NCBI GenBank assembly: GCA_028066595.1
Contig: JALCBJ010000003.1
Coordinates: 1 to 64,000 of the forward strand
DNA: 64,000 bases
Origin: Thermoanaerobaculia bacterium
GTDB taxonomy: Bacteria; Acidobacteriota; Thermoanaerobaculia; Multivoradales; J023
Reading direction: 5' to 3'
Part shown: positions 49,348-58,789 of the stretch, piece after piece
Layout of the letters: each line of letters starts with the position of its first letter
How positions within the stretch are numbered: the stretch's first letter is position 1
Program-made: the position numbers and the translations under genes
Notes under the pieces: model-generated
Databases searched by the model: none
What the model was told of the DNA's origin: nothing
Seen by the model: the letters and a program-made list of their open reading frames with translations, nothing else

Positions 49348-50676
49348 ATGCCAGCCGTTGCAGAAGAGCACTCGCTTCTCACCGACTACGGCGACTTCGA
49401 GTCGTCGTTGCCACAACAGCCCGAAGCCGTAGCCGATCTGCGCCGCAGAGGCGTCGCCCGGTTCGAAGAGCTCGGCTTCCCCAGCACCCGGCAGGAGGAA
49501 TGGCGCTTCACCAACGTAGCTCCCGTCGCCAAGACGAGCTATGTACGTGCCGGAGGACGGCTCCATGGCCTCACCGCCGCGAAGCTCGAGCCTTTTCAGA
49601 TTCCAGGCACAGTGGATCTGGTCTTCGTCAACGGACGCTACTCCGAAGAGCTGTCCCGCCAAGAAGAATTCCCGTCCGGCGTGTTCGCGGGGAGCTTGGC
49701 CGCCGCCATGGCGTGGAATCCGGACCTGGTATCGGCGCACCTCGGTAGGTACGCCGGCCTCGACCACCCATTCGTGGCGCTCAACAGCGCCCACGTGGAA
49801 GACGGCGCCTTCGTCTACGTGCCGCGCGGGGTGAAGCTCGAACAGACGCTGCATCTGCTGTTCGTCGCCACGGCTGGCGATCAAGCTACGGTGTCGTATC
49901 CACGCAATCTGATCGTGGTCGACGAGAGCGCCGAGGCCACGGTCGTCGAAAGCTACTGTGGCTACCAGGGCGACGTGTACTTCACCTGCCCGGTCACCGA
50001 GATCGTCGGCGGTGCCAACTCCGTCGTCGATCACTATCGCCTTGGCGAGGAGAGCCTCGACGCCTTCCATCTCGGCACCCTCAAGATTCACCTGGAACGC
50101 GACGCCAACTTCTTCACCCACTCGGTGAACCACGGCGGTGCCATCGTACGCAACGATATCCAGGCCTATCTCGGTGGCGAGGGCATCCACTGCACGCTCA
50201 ACGGCCTCTATCTCGGGCGCAAAAAACAGCTCGTCGACCACCACATGTGGGTAGACCACGCCAAGCCGCACTGCCATTCCTACGAGCTGTTCAAGGGCAT
50301 CCTTGAGGATCAGTCACGGGCCGTGTTCAACGGCCGCATCAAGGTACACGAGGACGCGCAGAAGACCGACGCCAAACAATCCAGCCAGCACCTTCTACTC
50401 TCCGACAAAGCGCTGGCGCAGTCGAACCCTCAACTCGAGATCTTCGCGGACGACGTGCGATGCACCCACGGCAGCACCACCGGTCAGATCGACGAGGAAG
50501 CTCTGTTCTACCTGCGCTCGCGTGGCATTGGTGAGGAGGCCGCCAAGAGCCTGCTGACCTACGCATTCGCTGTAGAGGTTCTGCAGGAGTTTCGCCTCGA
50601 AACCGTACGCAAGGATCTCGAGGAGTTCCTGTTCACCCGCCTGCCCAAAGGCGACGTCGTCCGACAGGCAGTCTAG
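49348..50676 (+). CDS. sufD: Fe-S cluster assembly protein SufD
   Basis: FPSTRQEEWRFTNVAPVA, VDHHMWVDHAKPHCHSYELFKGILEDQSRAVFNGRIKVHEDAQKTDAKQSSQHLLLSDKA, CTHGSTTGQIDEEALFYLRSRGI. Confidence 0.96.
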   Translation: MPAVAEEHSLLTDYGDFESSLPQQPEAVADLRRRGVARFEELGFPSTRQEEWRFTNVAPVAKTSYVRAGGRLHGLTAAKLEPFQIPGTVDLVFVNGRYSEELSRQEEFPSGVFAGSLAAAMAWNPDLVSAHLGRYAGLDHPFVALNSAHVEDGAFVYVPRGVKLEQTLHLLFVATAGDQATVSYPRNLIVVDESAEATVVESYCGYQGDVYFTCPVTEIVGGANSVVDHYRLGEESLDAFHLGTLKIHLERDANFFTHSVNHGGAIVRNDIQAYLGGEGIHCTLNGLYLGRKKQLVDHHMWVDHAKPHCHSYELFKGILEDQSRAVFNGRIKVHEDAQKTDAKQSSQHLLLSDKALAQSNPQLEIFADDVRCTHGSTTGQIDEEALFYLRSRGIGEEAAKSLLTYAFAVEVLQEFRLETVRKDLEEFLFTRLPKGDVVRQAV

Positions 50677-50692
50677 AGGAGCTGGCGAGGCA

Positions 50693-51973
50693 ATGGTCGT
50701 GACAGCGACAGCCCGTAGCAGGCAGGAGACCGGTACCGCCCACTCCTTCGACGTGGAGGAGGTGCGTCGGGACTTCCCTGGGTTGCATCAGGAGGTCCAT
50801 GGCCATCCCCTCGTCTACCTCGACAACGCAGCCTCGGCGCAGAAACCACAGTCCGTTCTCGATGCCTTGCTCTCGATCTACCGGGACGACTACGCCAACG
50901 TCCACCGCGGGGTCCACACCCTGTCCCAACGCGCCACCGACCGCTACGAGGCTGCACGGGAAACTTGTCGGCGTTCTCTCGGCGCTTCGCGGCACGAAGA
51001 ATGCGTTTTCGTACGAGGGGCCACCGAAGGCATCAATCTGGTAGCCCACAGTTTCGCCAGGCCGCGCCTGCAGCCGGGCGACGAGGTGCTGGTGACCCAG
51101 ATGGAGCACCATTCCAATCTGGTGCCCTGGCAGATGGTGTGCCGGCAAGCAAAGGCCAAGCTGCGCTGGATCCCCTTGCTAGAGGACGGATCCCTCGATC
51201 TGGATCGGTACCGGAGTCTGCTGTCGGAACGGACGAAGATGATCGCCTTGGTTCACATTTCCAACGCCCTTGGAACGATCAATCCGATTCGGGAGATCTG
51301 CCGCCTCGCCCGGGAGAAGGGCGTACCGGTTCTGGTGGATGGCGCGCAGGCTGCTCCGCACTCGAAGATCGACGTCGAAGACCTGGGATGCGACTTCTAC
51401 GTCATCTCGGGTCACAAAGTCTTCGGCCCCACCGGCATCGGCGTTCTGTGGGGGCGCCACGAGTTGCTCTCCGCCATGCCGCCATACCAGGGCGGTGGCG
51501 AGATGATTACCAATGTGACGATGGAATCCAGCGACTTTCACGTCCCTCCTCATCGTTTCGAGGCAGGTACGCCTCACATCGCCGGAGCCGTGGGTTTGGC
51601 TGCAGCCCTCGAATACGTGAGCCGCGTCGGCTGGGAGGCCATCGCCCAGCATGAGCATCGGCTGCTCACCGCCGCCACCCGGCGACTCGCGGCCATCGAC
51701 GGCGTCGAGCTGGTGGGCACCGCGCCCGACAAGGCTGCGGTCGTCAGCTTCACGGTGCAAGGTGTCCATCCCCACGACATCGGCACGATCCTCGATCACG
51801 AAGGCGTCGCAGTACGCGCCGGCCACCATTGCGCCCAGCCGATCGCGGATCACTACGGGGTAGCCGCTACGACGAGGGCTTCCTTCGCTTTCTACAACAC
51901 CTTGGACGAAGTCGAGCGCCTCGGCCGCGGCATCGAAACGGTGCTCGACATGTTCGGCGATCCGAATCCCTGA
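50693..51973 (+). CDS. sufS: SufS-type cysteine desulfurase
   Basis: VRRDFPGLHQEVHGHPLVYLDNAASAQKP, RGVHTLSQRATDRYE, FVRGATEGINLVA, YVISGHKVFGPTGIGVLWGR, RAGHHCAQP. Confidence 0.97.
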   Translation: MVVTATARSRQETGTAHSFDVEEVRRDFPGLHQEVHGHPLVYLDNAASAQKPQSVLDALLSIYRDDYANVHRGVHTLSQRATDRYEAARETCRRSLGASRHEECVFVRGATEGINLVAHSFARPRLQPGDEVLVTQMEHHSNLVPWQMVCRQAKAKLRWIPLLEDGSLDLDRYRSLLSERTKMIALVHISNALGTINPIREICRLAREKGVPVLVDGAQAAPHSKIDVEDLGCDFYVISGHKVFGPTGIGVLWGRHELLSAMPPYQGGGEMITNVTMESSDFHVPPHRFEAGTPHIAGAVGLAAALEYVSRVGWEAIAQHEHRLLTAATRRLAAIDGVELVGTAPDKAAVVSFTVQGVHPHDIGTILDHEGVAVRAGHHCAQPIADHYGVAATTRASFAFYNTLDEVERLGRGIETVLDMFGDPNP

Positions 51974-51986
51974 TCCCGGAGCCGCG

Positions 51987-52433
51987 ATGTCCGACCTGAA
52001 GCAGCTGTACCAAGAAGTCATCCTCGACCACTACCGTAAGCCACGCAACTTCGGCGTCCTGGGAGCCCCACGTTGCGAGGCCGCTGGTCACAACCCGCTG
52101 TGTGGCGATCGCGTCAAGGTCTTTCTCCGCGTCGACGGTGAGCGGGTCGAGGACATCGCTTTCGAGGGTGCCGGATGCGCCATCTCGACCGCATCCGCCT
52201 CGCTCATGACCGAAGCCGTCAAGGGCAAGTCCGTCGCCGACGTGAAGACCTTGTTCAGCCGTTTTCGCGACATGGTCACGGGCAACGAGGTGGTGGGTGC
52301 CTACGATCTCGGCAAGCTCGAAGCACTCGCCGGAGTGCGTGATCTTCCCGTACGCGTGAAGTGCGCCACCCTCGCCTGGCATACGCTTCAGGCCGCTCTC
52401 GACGACCAGGACGAGCTCGTGACGACCGAATGA
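51987..52433 (+). CDS. sufU: SufU Fe-S assembly protein
   Basis: LKQLYQEVILDHYRKPRNFG, NPLCGDRVKVFLRVDGERVEDIAFEGAGCAISTASASLMTEAVKGK, RVKCATLAWHTL. Confidence 0.96.
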   Translation: MSDLKQLYQEVILDHYRKPRNFGVLGAPRCEAAGHNPLCGDRVKVFLRVDGERVEDIAFEGAGCAISTASASLMTEAVKGKSVADVKTLFSRFRDMVTGNEVVGAYDLGKLEALAGVRDLPVRVKCATLAWHTLQAALDDQDELVTTE

Positions 52434-52465
52434 TTTCGTCGTCCAGCCACTGACAAAGAGATCTC

Positions 52466-52879
52466 ATGAACTCTCGGATTCCTACTTCCGCTCTCCCGCC
52501 CGAACCCACGCAAGACGAGGGCCAGACCGGGGAAACCTCCGATCCGGGCGCCGAGCTCGAAGAGCCCGGTTCTGGACCAAGCCTCGAAGATCGGATCGTC
52601 GAAGCCATCAAGACGGTCTACGACCCGGAGATCCCGGTCAATATCTACGAGCTCGGGCTCATCTACAACATCGCGGTGCAAGACGACGGCCACGTCGACG
52701 TGATCATGACCCTCACATCCCCAGCTTGTCCGGTGGCCGGTAGCCTTCCGGGCGAGGTGGAGGCCAAAGTCGAAGGTGTTGCGGGTGTCGAGTCCGCAGC
52801 GGTGGAGATCGTCTGGGATCCGCAGTGGAACCCCAGCATGATGTCGGAGGCTGCCCGCCTGGATCTCGGAATGCTCTGA
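52466..52879 (+). CDS. sufT: SufT/MIP18 (DUF59) family Fe-S assembly protein
   Basis: EAIKTVYDPEIPVNIYELGLIYNIAVQDDGHVDVIMTLTSPACPVAGSLPGEVEAKV. Confidence 0.93.
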   Translation: MNSRIPTSALPPEPTQDEGQTGETSDPGAELEEPGSGPSLEDRIVEAIKTVYDPEIPVNIYELGLIYNIAVQDDGHVDVIMTLTSPACPVAGSLPGEVEAKVEGVAGVESAAVEIVWDPQWNPSMMSEAARLDLGML

Positions 52880-52912
52880 GCCGACGGCCGACACGCGGCA
52901 AATCGTTGGGTT

Positions 52913-55900
52913 CTATTCCACTGCCAGCTCGTCGTAGCGCACCACCGGCAGCGTGATTCCGAGGCGCAGTCCGGCCACCCCGGGTCCAGCCAGCCTGTGG
53001 TTCTGCTCGTGGAACAACGGCAATAGCAAGGCTTGGCGGTGGATGTGATCTTCGGCGCTGCGATAGAGAGCATGGCGCAACGCCGGATCGAGCTCGGTGC
53101 GAGCTTGCTCCACCAGGCGTTCCAAATCGACATCGCGATGGGCAGACCGCAGCAGACCACTCTGGGACTGCCAGAGACCGCTGAAGAAACAGTCAGCATC
53201 CGGGTAGACCGCGACCCAACGGGCGAGTAGCAGGTCGGCTTCTCCCCGTCGGGCCAGATCGTCGAACTCGCCCAATCGGAGCTCCAGGATGTTCAGCCGG
53301 ATTCCGAGACTCTCGAGCTGCTGGACCAGATGCGAGGCGAAGGAAGAATAGGTGCGGACGAAGATCGGATGTAAAGCCAGCGAGAGCTGAAGCCCTTCGA
53401 GCGTGTGGGAGGCTGGCTCCTCACCACCTCGCTGGACCCGTGGCGACTCGTAGCCCAAGAGGCCTGGTGGCAGGAGTCCTTGGGCCCGTGTGGCCAAGCG
53501 TCCCATGGACTCGGTTACTGCCTGCTTGCGGTCGATGGCACGGAACAGAGAGTGCCGAAGTGCAGTATCGGACAGGACCCCGCGGCTTGAGTTGGCCGCC
53601 AAGAAATAGGTCGCCAGGCTAGGGGATTCGACACGGCCGCTTTCCACCGCGGGATCACGACGCAGGCTCTCGAGGTCCTCCGGGCTGAGATGTCCGGCCA
53701 GGGACAGCCGGCCACCACGAAAGTCCGTCGCGATCTGCTCGCTGTCGGTCTCCCGATGAAAAACGAGGCGCTCGCAACGTGGACTCCCCTCCCGCCAATA
53801 GTCCGGGAAACGTTCCAGGTCGAGTCGCTCGCGGACATCGAAAGAGACCACCCGAAAGGGTCCCGTGCCGCAACAACCATCGCGCCAGTGACCGTCGAAA
53901 GACTCGGTATTCTCCGGCACGATCACCGTGGCGGGATGTGACAGGAGCACCGGGAAGAAGGCCAGCGGTCGATCGAGCTCGATGCGTAGCTCGTGCGGCG
54001 ACTCGATCACCAAACCTGCGAGGTCGTCGACGTCGCCGCGTGCCATTGCCGGTGCCCCTCGAATCGACTGCAGCAAGTAGCGCAGGGCGTCGCTCACTCT
54101 CAACAGACGCTCGAAGCTCCACCGCACATCGCGGGCCGTCATCCTGCGACCGTCGTGGAAGCGGACGTCCTGACGCAAACGAACGCGATAGAGCCTTCCT
54201 CCATGGAGCGACTCGAGAGATTCCGCGAGCCATGGCTGGACCTGCACCTGGTCATCGAGCCGGGTCAAGGTCTCGAACACGTTGAGCAGCACGTCGTGAT
54301 GCTCCAACAAATGCCCCTCCGCGGCGTCGAGCACATGGAGGTCCGCCGGCGTGGGGACGTGGATCTCTCCGCCACTCGGCCACGCATGGCTCCGGGTTTC
54401 TTCCGAGCCAGAGCGAGTCGCGTCGGAGTAGCTCACGAAGGGCGGCGAGCTGGACAGCTGGATGCCCTTCCATTTCGGAGCCACGACTCGATAGTCGATG
54501 TCGTGGAACAACGGAAGCAGCGCCGACTCCTTCTCCACCAGATCCTGAAACTGCCGATACTGGTTCTGCCGTACGCCGGGCCTGCGTTCGCGTCGCGCTG
54601 AATCCAGGATCCGAGTGGCCTCCGGCAGGTCGAAGAAGTTTCGGAAGATGCCCGACTCGCGATTGACCAGAGCCCAGGTGTAGTTGTCCGGATCGTCGTA
54701 GGCTGGGTTCCATCGCGCAATGAGCAGGTCGAGGGCATCGCGGTGCTCCGGATCGTCGACCGAACGCACAAAGCCCTTGACGTCCTCTACCTCGATCGAC
54801 ACTTCGAGCCCGGCTCGCGACCAGATCTCCACGAGGGACTGGAGGAAGGGGCCGAAACGATCTCGAAACAGAGGGTGGACCGATGCTGCCAGCCGCAGCG
54901 GAAGCTCGAAGCCAGCGGCCTCCAAAGAGGCCACGGCGTCTTCCGGGCGCATAGATTCTGGGCGGCGACCTGCGTCGTGTCCGAGAACACCTGGCGGGAT
55001 CAACCCGATGGCAGGCATGGCAAACCGTCCCAAACTGCGCCACACCAGGTCGAGCACCGGCACCGAACGCGCCAAGACCCTGCGTATCTCGGGCCGGCGG
55101 CTCCACGGCCCCCGAGGATTGAAGAGCGCGAAGTACGTATTCTTCTTCACCGTCTCCACCAGACCGGGGCGCAACTTCGGCCTGCGTAGGAGCTCTTCTA
55201 GATCGTCCGACCGAAGGTCGCGGCCGACGTCGATCTCACCCTTCTGCAAGCCGGCTGCGATCTCCGAGGAACGACGAAAGACCCGGAATTCGAGGCGATC
55301 GATTCTCGGACGCTGGCCGCGCCAATGAGGATTCTCCTCGAGCACGACGCGCTCAGAAGCCCTGTTGACGAAACGAAATGGCCCGGTTCCGAGGAGCTCC
55401 TGTCCGGTGTCGCGGACGACCGCGGTGCGCAAATCGGTGAGCAGAGCGGGGAAAATCGGCAGCTTCTCGCGCAGGCGAAAGACCAGTCCGCGGCTCGCAG
55501 GCGGCCCGGATCCGGAGCTCGGACCAAGACTCAGGGTGAGATCTCCTCCATCGATCTCGATACCGGAAACCGTGTCGGAGCTGCCCGCGAGAAACGCACG
55601 CACCCCTGCGATCGCCTCGAACGCAGGAGGCTGAAGATCGGCACGCAAACGGACACTGCGCTCCAGGGAAGCCTTGACCGCCGCCGCATCCACCGGCTCC
55701 CCGTCGGAGAACAGAAGGTCGGGACGCAATGTGAAATGGAAGAGCTGCCCATCATCGGAGCTACTCCACTTGTCGCACAGGCCCGCGACTACCAGACCGT
55801 CGCTGCCGGAACCGAGGAGCGTTTCGAACACATTCGCCCCGACCTCCCACTCTTCCATGAAGAGGAACTTGCCCGGGTCCACGCTGACCAGTGGTGTCGC

Positions 55901-58741
55901 CAGAGCCGTCACCAAACTCCCACCTTGTCGTGCTTCTTGTTCCTCGCCACCCTCGACGCGTCCCTCGGACAGGGATCGCAGCTCCTGTACCCAGCCCCTA
56001 GGAGGTGGCTCGCCACGAAGGTTCGAGATCGTGACACCGAGCTCCAACAGCCGTCGGAGGCATTCCATGTCACCAGCGAAGCGGGCACGAGGCACACCTC
56101 GCTCCACCCATCGCCGCACGTCCTCCATCCGCCGCGCCTGCCACGCCACCTCGGCTCCGAGGCGTGCCAGAGAGGCGATCTCGACGACAGGCGGACGCCG
56201 AATGTCGCCCGAGTCCATACGCCACTCTCCGGAGCTACCCTCTTCGGAGGCATCGTCGCCCTCCTCTTCTACGCGACCCCAAGCCTCCGTCGCGCGTTCG
56301 GCCTCTTGCAGCGACCGGCCGAGACGCCCGAGGTCGCGATAGGCGGCGGCGAGGATCCCAGTGAGCTCCGCCAGCAAGCGATCTGCCCTCTCGACTTCCT
56401 CCTCTTCCACGAACTCGAGGGCCACCCGCGCGGCACGCACCGCATCTTCCGGACTGAAGCTGTCCAGAGAACGTCGAGCCAGAGCCAGGCCGTAGCGCAC
56501 CGTGGCGTCGGCCTCATCAGCGGCCCGAAAGTGATCCACGAGTTGGGGCAGTACGCGCTCCAATCGACCGGAATAGCGCTCTTCCAAGCGCCGCGCGTAG
56601 ATGCGGTGGAGCGATCGCCTCCGGCGCCGGCTGAGCTCTTGGTAGAGGAGATCCCGCAGCACACCGCTGGCGAACGTCAGGCGATCGCCACGGCTTTTGC
56701 GATCCTCGACCAACAGGCCGTGAGACACCAGCTCGTCCACGAGCTCGTCCACCGCACAGCCACCGTCGAAAGCAGACTCGGCCAAAGCCTCCAGCTCTGT
56801 GAAGCCGAAGCTCTTACCCAGTACCGCGGCGACCGAGAGCATGCTCCTCTGCTCTGGCTCCAAGCGCTCGATGCGCCGTTCTTCGGCCTGCTGGATGGTC
56901 GCCGGCAACGTGCTCGTTCCGAGGCTCACATAGTCTGCCAAGCCATAGACACCGGTCTCGTCCCGCGCCATGGCACCCGATTCGAGTAGTCCCTGCACTA
57001 ACTCTTGGGTGAAAAGTGGGTTTCCTTCAGTCGCCTCGTAGATCCGTTCCACGAGGTCACCACGCATATTCTTCGAGCCCACCAGCGCCGAGACCTGCGC
57101 CTCGACCTCGTTGCGACTCAACGCCCGCAGCTCCAGACGCCGAAATCGCGGATCGGTGGCGAATCCCTCCATCAGGCGCTGCAACGGATGCCCCTTGACT
57201 GTCTCACTCGGACGGTAGGTGCCGACGATCAATGTCGGCGTCGAACCCAGCCGTCGCACCAGGTACTGGAGTGCTTCGATCGCCACTTCGGCGGCATGAA
57301 GGTTCTCCTGCACCAAGACGAGCGGCCATCCCCCACCGAGACGAACCAGAGTCCGGGCCAGTAGCTCGAAGACGAAGATAGGATCCGCTACTCTCTGCGC
57401 TGGTGGTCGAGTCTCCCGAAGCAACTCCCTAGCGAGAACTGGCGACGAGGTTTCCAGAGCGTGCCGCAACTCCGGCACTTCCGATAACTCGGGAAAGAGC
57501 GACACAAGGTCTGGCGCCAGGTCTCCGAGCTCAGGTTCCGCGTCTGAGGCGTCGACGAACGCTCCAGCGGAGCTGCTGGACGGCCTCCGGGTGCGAAAGT
57601 AGTCCTGGATCAGGTCGCAGAGACCCTGGAAGGGAAAGGCGGACTCGAACTCCGAGAAGCGCCCTCTCAGAACCCGAACCCGATGTGAGCGGGCGACTGC
57701 TTCCAGCTCCTGGAGCAGGCGCGTCTTGCCTGTACCGGCCTCGCCACCGAGCACTACCAGCTGGCACTCGCCCGCCAGTGCCATTTTCAGACACTCCTGG
57801 AGCTGCGCCAGCTCCTCGTCACGTCCGATCAACGGCAAGCGGCGTATCGGAATCACCCGTAGGCGTCCACGATCGAGGGTAGTGGAACGTTGCCGTGCTG
57901 CCTCGGAGAGTTGTCGGCGGTGATCCTCGAGCTCATCCGCCAGCTCGTCACCCGACGCCGGGCGCCGGTTCCGGTCCTTGGACAGGCAGCGCAGAATGAT
58001 CCCTTCGAGACGCGGGTCTATGTCGATGCCACGGCTGCGCAGGGGCTGAGGTGCCTCATGGAGAATACGGTAGAGCGTCGAGTACACGGTTCCCGTAAAC
58101 GGCGGCTCCCCGGCCATACATTCATAGAGGAGGGTACCCAGGGAGTAGATGTCGCTCCGGCCGTCGAGCGGGTCCGCGGCATCGTTCTCTTCCACCTGCT
58201 CCGGACTGAGATAGGCCAGCGTGCCCGGCAAGTTACCAGTACGGGTCAATCCGCTTTCGGAGCTGCGCCGTTGCGCCAAGCCGAAGTCCATCAGGCGCAC
58301 CCGCAGCTGTTCTCCTTCCCGTGCCACCAGGACATTCGAGGGCTTCACGTCACGATGTACGACCCCGCGACTATGACTGTAGGCCAGCGCGCGCGCAGCC
58401 TGGGCGCCGACTTCCAGAAGCTCTCCCAAAGTCAACGGAGCGGAACGGATCAGCGAGCGCAGGGTATCGCCCCGCACCAAAGGCATCACCAGAAACAACG
58501 ACCGCTCGTGCTGGCCCAAGTCGTGGATCGGCACGATACCCGGATGATCGAGGCGAGCCACCGTCCTCGCCTCACGCCGAATGCGCTGCTCGGACTCTTC
58601 GTCGAGCCGGGCCGGTGGAATCATCTTGACCGCCACATCGCGCTGCAGGAGAGGGTCCCACGCTCGATAGACCACACCCATGCCGCCCCGGCCCAGCTCG
58701 CCGGTGATCTCGTAGCGGTCCGACAGTACTTGTCCGATCAT
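52913..58741 (-). CDS. Ser/Thr protein kinase - AAA ATPase - helical repeat - tandem SBP_bac_5-like (peptide-binding) fusion, 1942 aa
   Basis: Kinase aa ~10-273 (GRGGMGVVYRAWD, VAVKM, HRDVKPSN, DFG, SPEQ); ATPase aa ~303-510 (Walker A GGEAGTGKT); SBP-like domain 1 aa ~940-1440 (GTGPFRFVNRAS, FALFNPRGPWSRRPEIRRVLARSV, GLIPPGVLG, DLLIARWNPAYDDPDNY); SBP-like domain 2 aa ~1458-1942 (GTGPFRVVSFD, DTALRHSLFRAIDRKQAV, GLLPPGLLG, LLLARWVAVYPDADCFF). No evident signal peptide or TM helix. Confidence 0.9.
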   Translation of the reverse strand: MIGQVLSDRYEITGELGRGGMGVVYRAWDPLLQRDVAVKMIPPARLDEESEQRIRREARTVARLDHPGIVPIHDLGQHERSLFLVMPLVRGDTLRSLIRSAPLTLGELLEVGAQAARALAYSHSRGVVHRDVKPSNVLVAREGEQLRVRLMDFGLAQRRSSESGLTRTGNLPGTLAYLSPEQVEENDAADPLDGRSDIYSLGTLLYECMAGEPPFTGTVYSTLYRILHEAPQPLRSRGIDIDPRLEGIILRCLSKDRNRRPASGDELADELEDHRRQLSEAARQRSTTLDRGRLRVIPIRRLPLIGRDEELAQLQECLKMALAGECQLVVLGGEAGTGKTRLLQELEAVARSHRVRVLRGRFSEFESAFPFQGLCDLIQDYFRTRRPSSSSAGAFVDASDAEPELGDLAPDLVSLFPELSEVPELRHALETSSPVLARELLRETRPPAQRVADPIFVFELLARTLVRLGGGWPLVLVQENLHAAEVAIEALQYLVRRLGSTPTLIVGTYRPSETVKGHPLQRLMEGFATDPRFRRLELRALSRNEVEAQVSALVGSKNMRGDLVERIYEATEGNPLFTQELVQGLLESGAMARDETGVYGLADYVSLGTSTLPATIQQAEERRIERLEPEQRSMLSVAAVLGKSFGFTELEALAESAFDGGCAVDELVDELVSHGLLVEDRKSRGDRLTFASGVLRDLLYQELSRRRRRSLHRIYARRLEERYSGRLERVLPQLVDHFRAADEADATVRYGLALARRSLDSFSPEDAVRAARVALEFVEEEEVERADRLLAELTGILAAAYRDLGRLGRSLQEAERATEAWGRVEEEGDDASEEGSSGEWRMDSGDIRRPPVVEIASLARLGAEVAWQARRMEDVRRWVERGVPRARFAGDMECLRRLLELGVTISNLRGEPPPRGWVQELRSLSEGRVEGGEEQEARQGGSLVTALATPLVSVDPGKFLFMEEWEVGANVFETLLGSGSDGLVVAGLCDKWSSSDDGQLFHFTLRPDLLFSDGEPVDAAAVKASLERSVRLRADLQPPAFEAIAGVRAFLAGSSDTVSGIEIDGGDLTLSLGPSSGSGPPASRGLVFRLREKLPIFPALLTDLRTAVVRDTGQELLGTGPFRFVNRASERVVLEENPHWRGQRPRIDRLEFRVFRRSSEIAAGLQKGEIDVGRDLRSDDLEELLRRPKLRPGLVETVKKNTYFALFNPRGPWSRRPEIRRVLARSVPVLDLVWRSLGRFAMPAIGLIPPGVLGHDAGRRPESMRPEDAVASLEAAGFELPLRLAASVHPLFRDRFGPFLQSLVEIWSRAGLEVSIEVEDVKGFVRSVDDPEHRDALDLLIARWNPAYDDPDNYTWALVNRESGIFRNFFDLPEATRILDSARRERRPGVRQNQYRQFQDLVEKESALLPLFHDIDYRVVAPKWKGIQLSSSPPFVSYSDATRSGSEETRSHAWPSGGEIHVPTPADLHVLDAAEGHLLEHHDVLLNVFETLTRLDDQVQVQPWLAESLESLHGGRLYRVRLRQDVRFHDGRRMTARDVRWSFERLLRVSDALRYLLQSIRGAPAMARGDVDDLAGLVIESPHELRIELDRPLAFFPVLLSHPATVIVPENTESFDGHWRDGCCGTGPFRVVSFDVRERLDLERFPDYWREGSPRCERLVFHRETDSEQIATDFRGGRLSLAGHLSPEDLESLRRDPAVESGRVESPSLATYFLAANSSRGVLSDTALRHSLFRAIDRKQAVTESMGRLATRAQGLLPPGLLGYESPRVQRGGEEPASHTLEGLQLSLALHPIFVRTYSSFASHLVQQLESLGIRLNILELRLGEFDDLARRGEADLLLARWVAVYPDADCFFSGLWQSQSGLLRSAHRDVDLERLVEQARTELDPALRHALYRSAEDHIHRQALLLPLFHEQNHRLAGPGVAGLRLGITLPVVRYDELAVE

Positions 58742-58789
58742 CGAGTCTGATCGAGGGTCACGTCCGGCCGATCGACCCGGTCTCGTGTC

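Noticed and set aside
55325-56989. 554-aa plus-strand ORF antisense to the SBP-kinase gene
   Set aside because: Shadow ORF in high-GC DNA; low-complexity His/Gln/Arg-rich translation with no domain, and the minus strand encodes clear kinase/ATPase sequence
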